Shown: piece after piece, positions 11,740 through 22,872 of the stretch
How positions within the stretch are numbered: position 1 is the stretch's first letter
Layout: every line of letters starts with the position of its first letter
From: Cephalopachus bancanus
Lineage: Eukaryota > Chordata > Mammalia > Primates > Tarsiidae
Direction of reading: 5' to 3'
Assembly (NCBI GenBank): GCA_027257055.1
Contig: JAPVLO010000571.1
Location: forward strand, 1-64,000
DNA: 64,000 nucleotides
Notes under the pieces: model-generated
Seen by the model: only the letters and a program-made list of their open reading frames with translations
Database searches by the model: none
Told to the model about the DNA's origin: nothing
Program-made: the position numbers and the translations under genes

Positions 11740-12265
11740 GATTTGCTCAGGTGTGGGCTCGGCTGCCCGTGATTGACTACTAATGGCTACATGGACAGAG
11801 TGGAGTTAGTTAAGCCATCTGGAATGTTAGATAAGCTGCAGTTTACACAGTCACTGTGACTGTGCATAAATCAGCTTGGGTATACAAGCAGGTTTGAAAC
11901 AACAACAGAGCCCACCAGAAGAGTGGCTGGCGCCACAGAGCCCACCATAATTCAAGCAAAGGAGTGTCCGGGAGGGGCTTATTGCTTAACATTCACACTG
12001 CCAGCAGTGATTGCAGAAGCAGAAGAAGCTGGTTATTTCAATTAACATGGTTATTATGGGACAAACAAAAACTTAACAAAGTTCTAAGTGCAAACACTGC
12101 AAATATTTTGCAACTTTATGGTCACAGTTACTACCAGGTGCCTTACATATGCCTAGTCTTACGAGGTTTGAGGGATTTATAAAATACAGTGAACGCGAGG
12201 TAGGAATTCATATAGTAAACATTTCTTTCATAGCAAGTATAGTTCTTTTGAGTCTCTCAGTGGGA
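11740..12265 (-). mobile_element. Diverged LTR related to the Gln-type LTRs
   Basis: 'gtccgggaggggcttattgc', 'gacaaacaaaaacttaac', 'aagttctaagtgcaaacac' and 'gtaggaattcatatagtaa' match 17,400-17,640 in order and orientation. Its far end was not found. An older member of the family. Confidence 0.65.
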
Positions 12266-12647
12266 ATTCGATCTTCCGGTAAATTGGGCACTATCTACAG
12301 GGAAGCCAAGGATCCCCTGGAGCTACCTACTGGGAATGCCTAGGTGATAAGGGGAGGTACACTGTCCACTAACTCTAAGGAATGTCATTTGGGAAGGTGT
12401 AGGAGCATTAGAATCCTTGTCACACCCTACTCTAGGGGCTATGATAATGTGGACGGACATTAATGGGTCTCTGTGTCACAGGTTCTCCAAGTCATCCACA
12501 GGTGGTAGACAGGAAGCCACAGCAGTCACGGCAGTCACATGCAACATCTCCAAGAAAAAGATTTAAGCCAGGACTCTGGGGGCCTACGAGGCCACACTTA
12601 ACTAGAGTGTAGGCCTACTCCCTGTCTGTGGGGGGTGAACTTTTCTT
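12266..12647. other. Unassigned DNA
   Basis: No gene or repeat recognised. It may join to the poly(A)-signal-like text after the next Alu (12,968-13,025), which resembles the tail of the CT-rich LTR family. Confidence 0.35.
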
Positions 12648-12956
12648 TCTTTTTTTTGTTGTTGTTTGTTTGTTTTTGAGTTGGAGTCTCACTCTGTTGC
12701 CCAGACTGGAGTGCAGTGGCTGCTCCTGGTCACCACAGCCTCGACCCGCTGGGCTCTGGAAATCCTTCTGCCTCACCCTTCCAAGTAGCTGCAACTACAG
12801 GCGCACACTACCATGCCCAGCTAATTTTTTTATTTATTGTAGAGATGAGGTCTCGCCAAGTTGCCCAGGCGGGTCTCGAGCCTGCGGGTTCAGGGAATTT
12901 ACTCACCTTAGCCTCCCAAATGCATGGGATTACAGGCTGAGCCACCAAGCCCAGCT
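12648..12956 (-). repeat. Alu, lineage-specific variant
   Basis: Flanked by 'gaacttttctt' at 12,637-12,647 and 12,957-12,967. Confidence 0.93.
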
Positions 12957-13296
12957 GAACTTTTCTTAAATAAATCTTTTCTTCTCTCAACTCTGTGTGT
13001 TGCAATTCTTTGCAGTTACCTCGGATCTCTAGGTTCCCAGCGCGTCATGTCTGGCCTGCCGGCTCCGGTGGTGCTGCATGCCTCCCTACGCCTTTTCACC
13101 CACACCCTGTCCCTGTCCAGACCCCTAACAATTATAACCTCCAGTCTCAGCCTCTGGAGTAATATTATCTGCACTTCCAGTGCTCAATAGGTCAGCGAAT
13201 ACCTCCTGGGGTATTTCTGATTCTGTATACAAAGTCTCCTGAACATTTTCTCATCACAAAATCCTTAAGATGGTCAATGCGGCATAATTAAAATTT

Positions 13297-13591
13297 TTTT
13301 GTTTGTTTTTTGAGAGGGAGTCTCACTCTGTCACCCAGGCTGGAGGGTAGTGGCATGTTCTCGGCCACTGCAGCCTCAGCCTGCTGGGGTCTGGTGATCC
13401 TTCTGCCTCAGCCTTCCAAGTAGCCAGAACTAGAGGCATGCACTACAACGCCTGGTTAATTTTTTGATTTACTGTAGAGATGAGGTCTCGCCAGTTTGCC
13501 CAGGCAGGTCTCGAATGCACAGGCTCAGGCAATCCACTCACCTCAGCCTCCCAAAGGCCTGGGATTGCAGGCTGAGCCACCGAGCTCGGCT
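13297..13591 (-). repeat. Alu, lineage-specific variant
   Basis: Flanked by 'attaaaattt' at 13,287-13,296 and 13,592-13,601. Confidence 0.92.
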
Positions 13592-13601
13592 ATTAAAATT
13601 T

Positions 13602-14204
13602 ATTTATAATGCACAGTTGAGTTCCCAAGAAAGAAAAGGAAATCCTCAGATGCCAGAAACAAGAGGAAAATGATCCTTGCAGAGACAGCTAAGAAGCTTC
13701 CACTGCTCCTATCCTGAAGTGAGGATGAGATGACCAACAGGGGCTTTTGTTTTAAAGCCCTTGTGGGGACAGATGACCCTAGGGCCCACCAAAGGGTGCA
13801 GGGTCAGACTTGAGATCGCAGCATCCTGCAAGAACACTCTCCGGGAAAGGACGCACTTGAGACATGAACCCATCTACAAAGTAAGGTGACACAAGCAAGC
13901 TTGTCTGTTTCAGCCTGAGAACCCAAAACTCTTGAGAAAAGAAAAATAGCTCAGAGCAATCTGAGCTCTATGAGGTGTGCAGGTCCAGAGAGACATGTGT
14001 ATAGGACTTCAGTCTTGCCCCTAAATGCCCAGCCACCCTCAGGACTGTAAGTGTTAGGGTATGGACGGACAGGGTGAGGGTGGAGAGGTGCAGGGAGGCA
14101 CGCAGCACTGCCGGGGATGGCAAGCCGGAGGTGCCCGCTGGCAACCCAGAGATCCAAGTAGATGCAAAGAATTGTGGGACACAAAAAGGTTAAGAAACAA
14201 AAGT
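13602..14204. other. Unassigned DNA
   Basis: No gene, RNA or repeat recognised by eye. Confidence 0.4.
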
Positions 14205-14700
14205 TAATTTAAATGTCACTTTGAGAGAGAAGATTCACCTCCCCAAGGTGGGGGAGGGGGGCCAAAGCCAGGAAGCATGGCGACAGCCATGGTTCAAAGA
14301 GCACATGGCCACAAGACTCTAGCAAGGCAGCGGCCCCTGGTGGCTTGAGATTGAGTCCTTTTAACCATTCCCCTAGATGGGGGAGGATCATTAAGGTGAT
14401 TGGGTGGTGGTCTGCTTCCATGTCATCACAAAGGGGCGGGCAAGCGCAGGTACTGAGGATATCAGGTGATGGACAGCAGGCAGATGGGTGGGTTAATCAT
14501 GATTGCTGCCATGGTGGGGCTTCTCTGTGTCACATAGGTTAGCCCTGGGTGGGGGAAGTGATTCCTGCAAGAGACTTGTTAGACATTTGCAATTCACAAA
14601 CTCAGACATTTGCAACTCACCAACTCTTATGACTTTGGCCTTGACAAGGACGCAAAAGTTTACTAGAGATTATTATGCTAATCCGTAAAGGTTGGGCTGT
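14205..14700 (-). repeat. CT-rich LTR family member, reversed
   Basis: Its reverse complement follows the family order: 'cagaccaccacccaatcacc', a 'ggccatgtgctctttgaacc' block, 'ccaccttggggaggtgaat', then a CT run. It extends further upstream than the 7.1-kb copy. Confidence 0.5.
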
Positions 14701-14873
14701 CCTGGTCTTGCATCTGAAGGCAATTTGCCTGGGGGGATGGGATAGGCTGCTGTTTGTCCTGCAGTAGAATGTCTGAATGCTTTCTAATGGTTATGCTGAG
14801 GCAAAAAGACTAAGAATAAGCTAAGATTCTTCTAGGTTTCTATAGGCACATTTCAGTAAGAAATAGAATGACT

Positions 14874-15165
14874 ATCCGGGCTTGGTGGCTCAGCCTGTAA
14901 TCCCACGCCTTGGGAGGCTAAGGTGAGTGGATTGCCTGAGCTCACGGGTTCAAGACCTGCCTGGGCAACTTGGTGAGACCCGCATCTCCATAATCAATTT
15001 TAAAAATTAGCCAGGTGTTGTACCGTGCACCTGTAGTTCCAGCTACTTGGAAGGCTGAGGCGGAAGGATCACCGGTGCCCTGCAGGTCGAGGCTACAGTG
15101 GCTGGGAGCTGCCACTGCCCTCCAGTCTGGGCGACAGAGTGAGACTCCAATGCCAAAAAAAAAAA
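14874..15165 (+). repeat. Alu, lineage-specific variant
   Basis: Flanked by 'agaaatagaatgact' at 14,859-14,873 and 15,166-15,180. Confidence 0.93.
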
Positions 15166-15349
15166 AGAAATAGAATGACTTATTTTCAAAATGAAACCTG
15201 AGCCACATTTAAATGCCTTTGCTAAGTCACTTCCTGCTTCTTTGTGCTTCCTTTTCAAGGGCTTTTTACTTTGGTGAGCAACATGTTTAGACTTTTGGCA
15301 GAAACCAATCATAATAGTAATCCTGTAAGTCAACTGGCAAATAGGACAT

Positions 15350-15640
15350 GTAACTGAGATAATTTCGTAAATCCAATCAACATGTAACATGTAGGTGTCT
15401 ACAGCAAAGCATGCAACTCCTGCAAGTATTCCTCCAATGAGGAGTCAGGAGAGGGACATGCATTTAAGGAATAAAAGTACTGATTCTTCCTGCTTTTGTG
15501 TGCCTGCCTGCCAGACACCCCATCTTACAAGACTGCCATTAAATTCTCGCTTCTGCTGCACTCAATGTCTCTGTGTCCATCCTTTGATTTTAGACAGGAG
15601 AGTTTGTTTCTCACACCCCACCTCGCACCCATGGGGGTAG
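15350..15640 (+). repeat. Possible LTR 3' part
   Basis: An ATTAAA signal at about 15,538 in 'ctgccattaaattctcgc' is followed by a 'ctgctgcactcaatgtctc' block, an arrangement seen in many ERV1 LTRs. Family and borders not determined. Confidence 0.3.
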
Positions 15641-15659
15641 GGGTTGTTTAAAGTCATTT

Positions 15660-15922
15660 TGCACTTTGGGAGGTGGAGGCAGGAGGATTGCCTGAGCCCA
15701 GGGGCTTGAGACCAGCCTGGGCAACTTGGTGAGATCTCGTTTCTACAATAAATCAAAAAATAAGCCGGGTGTGGTGGCGCATGCTTATGGTTCCTGCTAC
15801 TTGAAAGGCTGAGGAGGAAGGATCACCTGAGCACAGCAGGTTGAGGCTGTGGTGGCTGTGAGCATTTGACTGCACTCCAGCCTGGGTGACAGAGTGAGAC
15901 TCCTAACCCCCGCCCCCCCAAA
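15660..15922 (+). repeat. Alu, 5'-truncated
   Basis: Starts at 'cactttgggaggtggaggc' and runs to the A/C-rich tail; the first 40 or so bases are absent. Confidence 0.85.
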
Positions 15923-16569
15923 ATTCATGGTGCTCCTGACCAGCTGTCTCACCCATGAACTTCATGTTCCTGGAATTTGTGATACAAAGGACAATGCAGA
16001 GCCAATCAATAGCTTATTAAAATGTAAATTATTGGTAAACAGTTTAGAAGCTGCCTCTTCTTTTCCTTTAAAAACTTATCTACAACTGTGGCTAATCACA
16101 GTGTATATTCAGGTCAATTTGAATCTATGTCCCGGGTGCAACCCTCAAACTTGGCCCAAGTGAACGTTCTACTTACATTAATCGCACTTCAGCTTCTTCC
16201 TTTTAGGTCAACACTCCCAACCTCGCATTGAATGGTTTGGGATGTCAGCCCACTGGACAGCAATGTTCCAGAGGCCCCTGTGCAACCACAAACCTAACTG
16301 TCGAGCCCAATCTGGTGACAACCTGAAGTATGAGCAAAGCAGGGAGAAGCTCCGCAGTCATGCTCCAAGATCCAGGCTGCAACGGAGTCTATCCAAGAAA
16401 AAGAACGTTTAGAACTAGCCACCCTGAAGAGGAGCTCACTGTAAATGAAAGGATAGAGCCAAAATGGAGTTTCTCTGGTCACCCTGAGCTCACACACGGT
16501 AATAACCCCTTCCTGGAACCCTGGGCAAGTCACAAGACATTAAGAGTATCATCTTTGTCCTAAGAATTT
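15923..16569. other. Unassigned DNA
   Basis: No gene recognised. The frames at 16,294-16,563 have no family character. It precedes a CT-rich LTR and may be more of that element. Confidence 0.35.
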
Positions 16570-16781
16570 GTCTTTCAGCTACTGGCCCTGCCCGACACAT
16601 TTATGAGACTGACTCACCCACCCATCTGGTGTCAGAGACGCAGTAAACAGACCACCACCCCATCACCATGGTGATCTGTCCACCCAAAGGGAAGTTTTAA
16701 AAGCCTTCAACCTCAAGCATTCACTGCTACACTTTCTTTAAACCTCTGGCCCCCTCTCCAATCTTGGAGAAGTGGATCTAC

Positions 16782-16824
<43 letters not shown>

Positions 16825-16905
16825 CTACTTTCTGAATAAACTTTCTTTTCTAACCTAATTTCTGTGCAATTCTTTGCATGCCCACAGCACTGGCTCAGCC
16901 CACTG
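16570..16905 (+). repeat. CT-rich LTR family member with microsatellite
   Basis: Contains 'cagaccaccaccccatcacc', a pure (CT)n tract at 16,784-16,821, AATAAA near 16,836 and 'tgcaattctttgcatgccc'. Same order as the 7.1-kb and 14.2-kb copies. Confidence 0.55.
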
Positions 16906-16936
16906 ACCTGATAGTAAGAAATGTCAAGAATTCTTG

Positions 16937-17009
16937 AGGAGGGAGTTTGAGACTAGCCTGGGCAACACTGCGAGACCTCATCTCTACAAAAAAATTTAAA
17001 AGTAGCCAG
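16937..17009 (+). repeat. Alu fragment cut by an ERV LTR
   Basis: An older Alu ends abruptly at 'aaaagtagccag', where the LTR starts. The missing half is not found on the far side of the ERV. Confidence 0.75.
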
Positions 17010-17644
17010 TGTTAAACCCAAAATTCAAAATCCGAGAGACCACCAAGGAGCCAGCTCCAATGCAAACACACGAGGGTCTTTATTCAGGCTCGAGTCTGGG
17101 CTCAGGTTTGAAGCTGACGCAGCAGCTTCAGGGACAAGAGCCCTGCCCCAGGCTAACACGCACCTTTTATACATAATTCTGAAGGGGTGGGATGCCTTTA
17201 CAAACTTGTGCACACAGGATTGGATAAAAACTATATGACACAGTTACAAAGACTTTGGTTGATTCGAGTTCGATTTGCACGGGCTCAGGCTTAGTTACTT
17301 GTGATGGCAAATAACTGCCGAATGAGTGGAATGGAATGCCAGATACACTAGGTTTAGCGAGCAGGCAGGAGGTTTGAAACAAGGCAGAACCCACGGGGGG
17401 GGGTGGCTGGTGCCACCAGTCTACCATTATCTAATTAAAGGAATGTCCGGGAGGGGTTTATTGCTTAACATTCACACACTGCTAGCAGCAGTTGCAGAAG
17501 CAATTGGTTATTTTATGGGACAAACAAAAATTAAACTTAACAAAGTTCTAAGTACAAACACTGCAACCAAATACAGTGAACGTGGGGTAGGAATTCATAT
17601 AGTAATAGTTCTTTTTGAGTTTTTTGAATCTCTTGGGTCTCTCA
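17010..17644 (-). repeat. 3' LTR of the Gln-type ERV
   Basis: Read on the minus strand it begins TGAGAGACC and ends TTTAACA. AATAAAGACCC gives the poly(A) signal (about 17,078-17,090). A TATA-like 'tataaaagg' lies at about 17,164-17,172. Confidence 0.88.
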
Positions 17645-17656
17645 TTTCCCCCTCTC
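17645..17656 (-). other. Polypurine tract
   Basis: Minus strand GAGAGGGGGAAA directly abuts the 3' LTR, the expected place for plus-strand DNA priming. Confidence 0.85.
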
Positions 17657-17681
17657 AGAGGAACCTAAAGATAAGACCCAA

Positions 17682-18089
17682 TCATGGGTCTACATAGGTT
17701 TCTTTAAGGCCATTCTGAAAATGGATAGGAGAGCTGAGACAACACGGGTGGGTACCAAGTGGTTGGTACTGCTGCTTGAGTACCATGAGTTGAACAGTGC
17801 TGACTCGATTTTTAACAAAGGCTATAAGCTTGTTGATGATGCAAGGACCAAAAATAAGTAGGAGAATTAAAACAACTAAAGGGCCAACTATGGTGGAAAT
17901 TAATGTAGTAAACCAGGGGAAGCGGTTAAACCATGCTTTAAACCAATTGAGTTGTTGCTCTCGTTCTTCAAAACTACAGTAGTAGAAAATAGAGACAATG
18001 AAATTTTTAAAGTTAACTGTATTCTTATTAAACCTTAAAATATCATGATTGGTCATGCTTGAACTAACATGATTCTTTGACGTTAGCAT
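17682..18089 (-). pseudogene. Gammaretroviral Env transmembrane C-terminus
   Basis: An open 135-codon stretch. It contains 'FNRFPWFTTLISTIVGP', a long hydrophobic membrane span, 'GPCIINKLIAFVKNR' and a tail with 'YQPL', the order of a gammaretroviral transmembrane subunit ending in an R-peptide with a YXXL sorting motif. It stops about 25 bases before the polypurine tract, as expected for env. The immunosuppressive region, the CX6CC motif and the whole surface subunit are missing upstream, where the sequence changes to a betaretroviral LTR. A remnant, not a usable envelope. Confidence 0.85.
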
Positions 18090-18094
18090 GACCC

Positions 18095-18955
18095 ATTTTA
18101 CAATAATTTTTTATGAATAAAATAAATTTAAATTTTATAGTAGGCAGAAAAACCTTATACTAATTGCAGTTAAAGCCAGTCTGAAAGAATGCAGCCCAGT
18201 CGAAAGTACGTGCTGGGCCCTCAGGAATGTGGCCCAAATTCTGTGCTGGGCCATTTCTGACAACTTTAGATAATTATTTATACCATTGTAAAGCCTTGAA
18301 ACAGCTCTCTATAAGTATATATTAATTTTACAAATATACTTTAAAATCTTATAAAGAAGCTTGTACCATATAAAAAGCTTCCAAATGTGACCTGAATTTG
18401 AATTATATTTAATTTTTAAGCCGAATTCACAGTTTTATGGGAAACAGGAAAAATGGGTTTCTAGAGTGAGCCATGCCTGTCACAGTCACAGAGCCTTCAG
18501 TTTAGATCAGTAGAGTTTCTTTTTTTTTTTTTTTAGTTGGAGTCTCACTCTGTCGCCCAGACTGGAGTGCAGTGGCCGCTCCGGCCACCGCAGCCTCGGC
18601 CTGCTGGGCTCCAGCAATCCTTCTGCCTCAGCCTTCCGAGTAGCCGGAACTACAGGCATGCGCCACCACGCCCAGATGATTTTTTGATTTATTGTAGAGA
18701 TGAGGTCTCGCTGCCCAGGTGGGTCTCAAACCCACGGGCTCAGGCAATTCACTCACCTCAGCCTCCCAAAGGTGCGGGATTACAGGCTGAGCCACCGAGC
18801 CCGGCTAGCAGAGTTTCTTTAGGTTACTTTTGCTGCATGGTAAAAGGAGGAGGAAAATGGTGTCAATGGCTCCCGAACACATCCTAGCGGTCTCAGGGTC
18901 CATGGCCCTCCCTGATCCCTAACGTTCAGTGGGCCTCCGTGGCTGGCTCCCAACA
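18095..18955 (-). mobile_element. Truncated betaretroviral 3' LTR
   Basis: On the minus strand it begins TGTTGGGAGCCAGCC directly after a polypurine tract, so 18,955 is a true LTR start. The start matches the solo LTR at 2,265 but the rest differs. Minus the Alu about 570 bases remain; the border with the gammaretroviral env near 18,095 is approximate. Confidence 0.65.
18522..18809 (-). repeat. Alu, lineage-specific variant
   Basis: Flanked by 'agagtttctt' on both sides; inserted in the betaretroviral LTR. Confidence 0.92.
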
Positions 18956-18970
18956 TCTCCCCCTTTTTTA
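18956..18970 (-). other. Betaretroviral polypurine tract
   Basis: Minus strand TAAAAAAGGGGGAGA immediately precedes TGTTGGGAGCC. Confidence 0.8.
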
Positions 18971-20300
18971 AATTTTTGTGCACAAAACCATGAAAGTCGG
19001 TGTTGAGCTGAGAAATGTTCTTTTTAAGTACTCTGAAAATAACTGGAAGTAGGCATAGCAACACAAGAATCACTGTCCGCAAATTTCCACATTAATGAGT
19101 ATAGACATCAATGACTTTTGATTAACAAACAATGAGAAGTTATTAAATATGGAGCTAGCCAATTTACAGGACCGGAACTGCTTTTCAGCAACTGTCCTGT
19201 ATGTCTTGATGTAATTTAGTAAGGTCTATACTCAAGTCTGAATGATTTCAAATTCGAAGGATATGATTTTTTATCTTGTCCTAATTATGGACAGACTTAT
19301 TCACCTCCAAAGAAGTGAGGCAAATCCACTTAAACTCAGAGTGACATCGGAGAGTCAATTTTATCTTTAAAGTCACAAGCTCTTGTCCTATTGCTAAAAC
19401 TGTCTTCTTTAAAGCATTAACTTTACTTTTTAACTTTCGATGTATAATCTCTCGAGTAGCTAATGCAATAGAAACATTCTTAGATAACTGATCAGCAAAG
19501 GTAGCTGTATGAACTTCTTTAGATAGAGCTACAGCTGAAACTGTTATTGAAGTAGCAACAGCTATTAATGCTGTAATTTAAAAAATTAAAGTAGCTAAAA
19601 AAATCTGTCTTTTTAATACAGCATTAATCTCATATAATGTATGTAAACCATATTCAGCATATCAATGGGATGACAGATATATGGGGATCATTAAATAGGG
19701 GAGTTGTTTGAAAATGACAAATCTCTCATAAAAGGTGTTGGCTAAACAATTAGTAAAATGCATTCAGTACAAGATATCTTATAAACATTAGCATGATAAA
19801 CAATTTTAACAGTTTGAAATCCATTCCAAACAAGAAATATATAAGGAGATTGCAAGTATGCTCTAATAAGGTATGACTGAGTTTGTCCAACAAATCTAGA
19901 CAGGTTGACTGGTTGAAGGGCTGCGAGAGCTCTTCATAGATGAGGCTGAATAATCTGCCAGATGCCGTACTGGATGGACAGTACTGGAGGCACCCATTCA
20001 TTGTACTGACGCCTAGCTGTGGCAAGTGTAGAGCCATTAAAAACCCCAGTCACTAATATATAGCCTTTTATCAGGCACAGGATAGTCCACCTTAGAGTTA
20101 TAAGCACAGTCTCTCCATTTCAGGAAGCCAGTATCTCGCTGGATGAGTGACCAGTCCTTTTCTGTATCATTGAAGGAGCAAGCAGGTACGCTGACAGGTG
20201 ATGAAGCGTTCCTCCAGGCATTAACATCTCCAGCCACCAACCGTTCTAAGGGCTTTCTATACTCAGAGACTTAAACGTAGATATTAAGCAAGAAGCCCGG
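18971..20300 (-). pseudogene. Betaretroviral env remnant
   Basis: Minus-strand frames, interrupted by many stops and shifts, keep the character of a class II (HERV-K/IAP-like) envelope. The surface part (about 19,900-20,240) includes 'DWGF' and a Trp/Pro-rich stretch. The transmembrane part (about 18,990-19,500) has a helical region ending in 'SLSGF', then a membrane span (19,010-19,080) and a short basic tail ending near the polypurine tract. I assign the class from order and scattered residues. No intact frame exceeds about 100 codons. Confidence 0.55.
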
Positions 20301-20741
20301 TACCTGAGCATGAAATAAAGCAGGCCTTTCCATTTTCCTGTAAGGAGATCCTTTCATATTACCATAGGTTTAATTTTTTTCATCTGGGTTCCAATGTCTA
20401 GCCATAGCTGAACTGCCTATGAACCTAAATTTAAATGGTTTACAACAGACAAGGCATGATTTAAAATATGGTGGGGAGAGCTATACTTGAATCTCCCCCG
20501 TCTTGTAATTTAATTACTTGATTTTTAAGGTTTAGTGAGCTTTTTCAACTATGGCTTGACTGGGTGAATTGTAGGGAATTCTTGTGGAGTAAAAAATGTT
20601 AAATTGGGAGCAAAACTGCTGGAAAAATTTAGACGTGTATGCCGGACCATTGTCAGGGAGGCCGGACATGCCTACAATCAGGAACCTGAATAGGTGAAGT
20701 AAACTTTGGGCATGAACAGGAAAGGGCAGGACCTTAAGCAA
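20301..20741 (-). pseudogene. Betaretroviral integrase C-terminal part
   Basis: The frame at 20,532-20,741 shows '[14 protein letters not shown]' (second acidic residue of the DDE triad) and '[15 protein letters not shown]' (the third, Glu). The Tyr-Asn-Ser/Pro-x-x-Gln spacing is typical of betaretroviral integrases. A stop follows at once, then pol-end-like text to about 20,400. The first catalytic Asp and the zinc domain are absent because upstream sequence changes at about 20,742. Confidence 0.82.
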
Positions 20742-20744
20742 ATG

Positions 20745-21465
20745 CTATTTGATTTAATAAAACATCAAGTGAGAGCATAGGCAAAAATTATTAAGCAAAC
20801 GATGATGAAAAGTGTTACTGTTCCAAAAAAACAATGTTGGAAAAGTGAAAGTTCCATAAATTGTATGTATCCATTAATATAAGTTGAAATATTTCCTTGT
20901 AAATTATTTATAGTTGTACTTTAATAAGGAAATACAGCCACTTTGACACAAAGTCTGAAGAAAGAAAGATTGAAAACATTAGAGACATGTAGTTAGGTTA
21001 TAGTTTAAATTGAGAATTCAAAACAGGTAAACATTGGCAAGAGAAAACAGTTTCCTTTGTTTTTATAATAGGTCTGACATACTTTTACAACAATTGATAT
21101 GCTAGAGAGTGAAGCCCAGGTTATTCTCCACTCATCCTATGTTGGATAGTAATTCTTGTGCCTGGAAGGAGATTTTAAAGTTCGTGCTGTTAGTGAAATT
21201 AATTTACCTGGCCTTCAGGCAATTTAGAAGGGGGTGGGGTAGGTGTGGTTCCTGGAGCTTGTTGCTTATCTCACCCCAGAGACTGAATCAAGAACTTGAA
21301 GAGTTTAAACATCAAAGTTTTTTTTTAGAAGCATGTTACAACACAAAATCACAGTAGTTATTGTAAAAGTTACTTATTTAGCCAAAATGACAGTCCAACG
21401 ATTTTGAAAAGAAAAATACTTTGCTCTTTTGTAACAAAGACAGGGGGAGGGCTAACTGAATTTTG
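20745..21465 (-). mobile_element. ERV-internal segment shared with 10,430-11,130
   Basis: About 700 bases, inverted relative to the other copy. On the minus strand it ends with a hydrophobic stretch like a membrane anchor. Its position just upstream of integrase is not the normal order for an env end, which indicates rearrangement. Confidence 0.5.
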
Positions 21466-21474
21466 TCTCTTTTT

Positions 21475-21830
21475 TTTACTAACTTTTATTTGCCATGTTT
21501 GATAAACTTATACTGTTTTTTTTGACATGCTTAAACCTTTTATTTTTGTTCTATACTTTTTAACCAGCCATTTATTATAGAACAAAATGTATTATATATT
21601 ATTTTTATATATTTATTTATCTTTTCTTTATTCTTTCTTACTAAAACACATACCTTACACCAACAATTTTCTTTACATTTTTCCTAATCTCAGAGCTCTA
21701 ACCAAAGCAATAAGTTTATATGTAGTGGAAGGGCTTAGATAGGATCCAACGTGGAACTATTAGGGAAATCCAAAGCTATACAAAAGGCACCCAAAAAGCA
21801 CCTTAGTTAGCCTATTTATTAACACCTTTT
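21475..21830 (-). mobile_element. Pol-derived segment shared by two ERVs
   Basis: Closely matches 29,950-30,330 inside the Phe-type ERV, e.g. 'cttagataggatccaacgtg' and 'caaaaggcacccaaaaagc'. On the minus strand a 'LIALVRALRLGK' stretch resembles the middle of a retroviral RNase H. Otherwise AT-rich and full of stops. Confidence 0.5.
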
Positions 21831-22032
21831 CTTGTAGTTAGCTAGCAGGATTTATTTACATGATCCCAGTTTAGATATAACTTGAGAGAAATTTATTATA
21901 AGAAAACAACAAAGAAAATTTTTCAAACATCCCCCCCATCCCAGCCACCCCCCTGAGAAGAGACCCACCAAGCCATGTGGAAACTTGAAATGGCTTTCTA
22001 AGTACATATGGGGGTGTGTGGGGGGTTATCAG

Positions 22033-22521
22033 TTACATCCTGCCATACGAGAATGCAAGGCACCTGATCCAGGTGGCCATGATGGAGAACAGGAAGATAA
22101 TATGCTTAACCTGCAAAGCAAAACTTAGTGAGAAAGTCCCCTCTGGTGGCCATCTTACATTGAAGGACAGACGTTTTTTGTTTTTTTTGGAAATGATTAC
22201 ACTCAGATTACCAGCCCTTTCCTTTACGTCCGAAAAATGATCAGTCATAAGAGTTAGAGGATTAGTCAGTCTCTGTCCCATGTTTTCCATCCACAGTAAC
22301 AAACACAAACACAGCAGACAAAAAGACACCACTAACACAAAAATATGGATTCCTACGGCCGTGGAGACAAAGACGAAACCGATCTGAAGGCAAGTCCGCG
22401 CCTCTTGGTGCTGGGCTACCTTCAGATATGAGGACAGCGCTATCCTCCAAATGGGGGCCTGGTGCATACCCGAAAAATCGGGCGTACCAGACAACACCCT
22501 CTCGCTGGCCTGCCAGTGCAT
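22033..22521 (-). pseudogene. Gag matrix N-terminus with in-frame leader extension
   Basis: One open frame of 162 codons. From the ATG at 22,281 it begins 'MGQRLTNPLTL', followed by 'FNVRWPPEGTF', the pattern of a gammaretroviral matrix protein with an N-terminal Gly for myristoylation. The same frame is open for another 80 codons upstream, to an ATG at 22,521. This extension carries 'VVSFCLLCLCLLLW', a signal-anchor-like hydrophobic run, just before MGQ, which is the layout of the glycosylated Gag of murine leukaemia-type viruses. Gag breaks off after about 80 matrix residues; capsid and nucleocapsid are deleted. Confidence 0.75.
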
Positions 22522-22798
22522 CCGGGAGCTAAACTGAACTTAGGCTAAGTCCACACCTCTCGGCGCCTGGACTTCCTTACAGGTACAGGTGAGGACAGCT
22601 TCCGCCCTGTCCTCCATTGGGGTCGAGGGACATCTCACAGGATCCTGGCCGGCAGCCCCAGGTCACGTCCACCCACACCTTCTTCCGGCCTTACGGGTTG
22701 GATATCGATATCCTACAAGAAATGTGCTAACAAACAAGTAACAAACAAGCAGACAGACAGATAAGCTAACGAACAGGCAGACAGACAGACGATAGAGT

Positions 22799-22813
22799 GC
22801 ACTCACCTGCCGG
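22799..22813 (-). promoter_or_regulatory. Candidate retroviral splice donor
   Basis: Minus strand GGCAGGTGAGTGC matches a strong donor (CAG|GTGAGT), about 50 bases after the primer-binding site, where a subgenomic env donor is expected. Confidence 0.5.
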
Positions 22814-22852
22814 CATTGAGACCTCCGGGCCGGGGTCTAGGTGGTCTCTGGG

Positions 22853-22870
22853 ATCTCGGTGGGACCTCCA
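22853..22870 (-). other. Primer-binding site, tRNA-Gln type
   Basis: The plus strand reads ATCTCGGTGGGACCTCCA, which I recognise as an 18-base 3' end of tRNA-Gln. It lies 2 bases from the 5' LTR. Confidence 0.85.
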
Positions 22871-22872
22871 AA

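Noticed and set aside
17797..17982. Plus-strand frame opposite env
   Set aside because: Shadow of the minus-strand transmembrane region.
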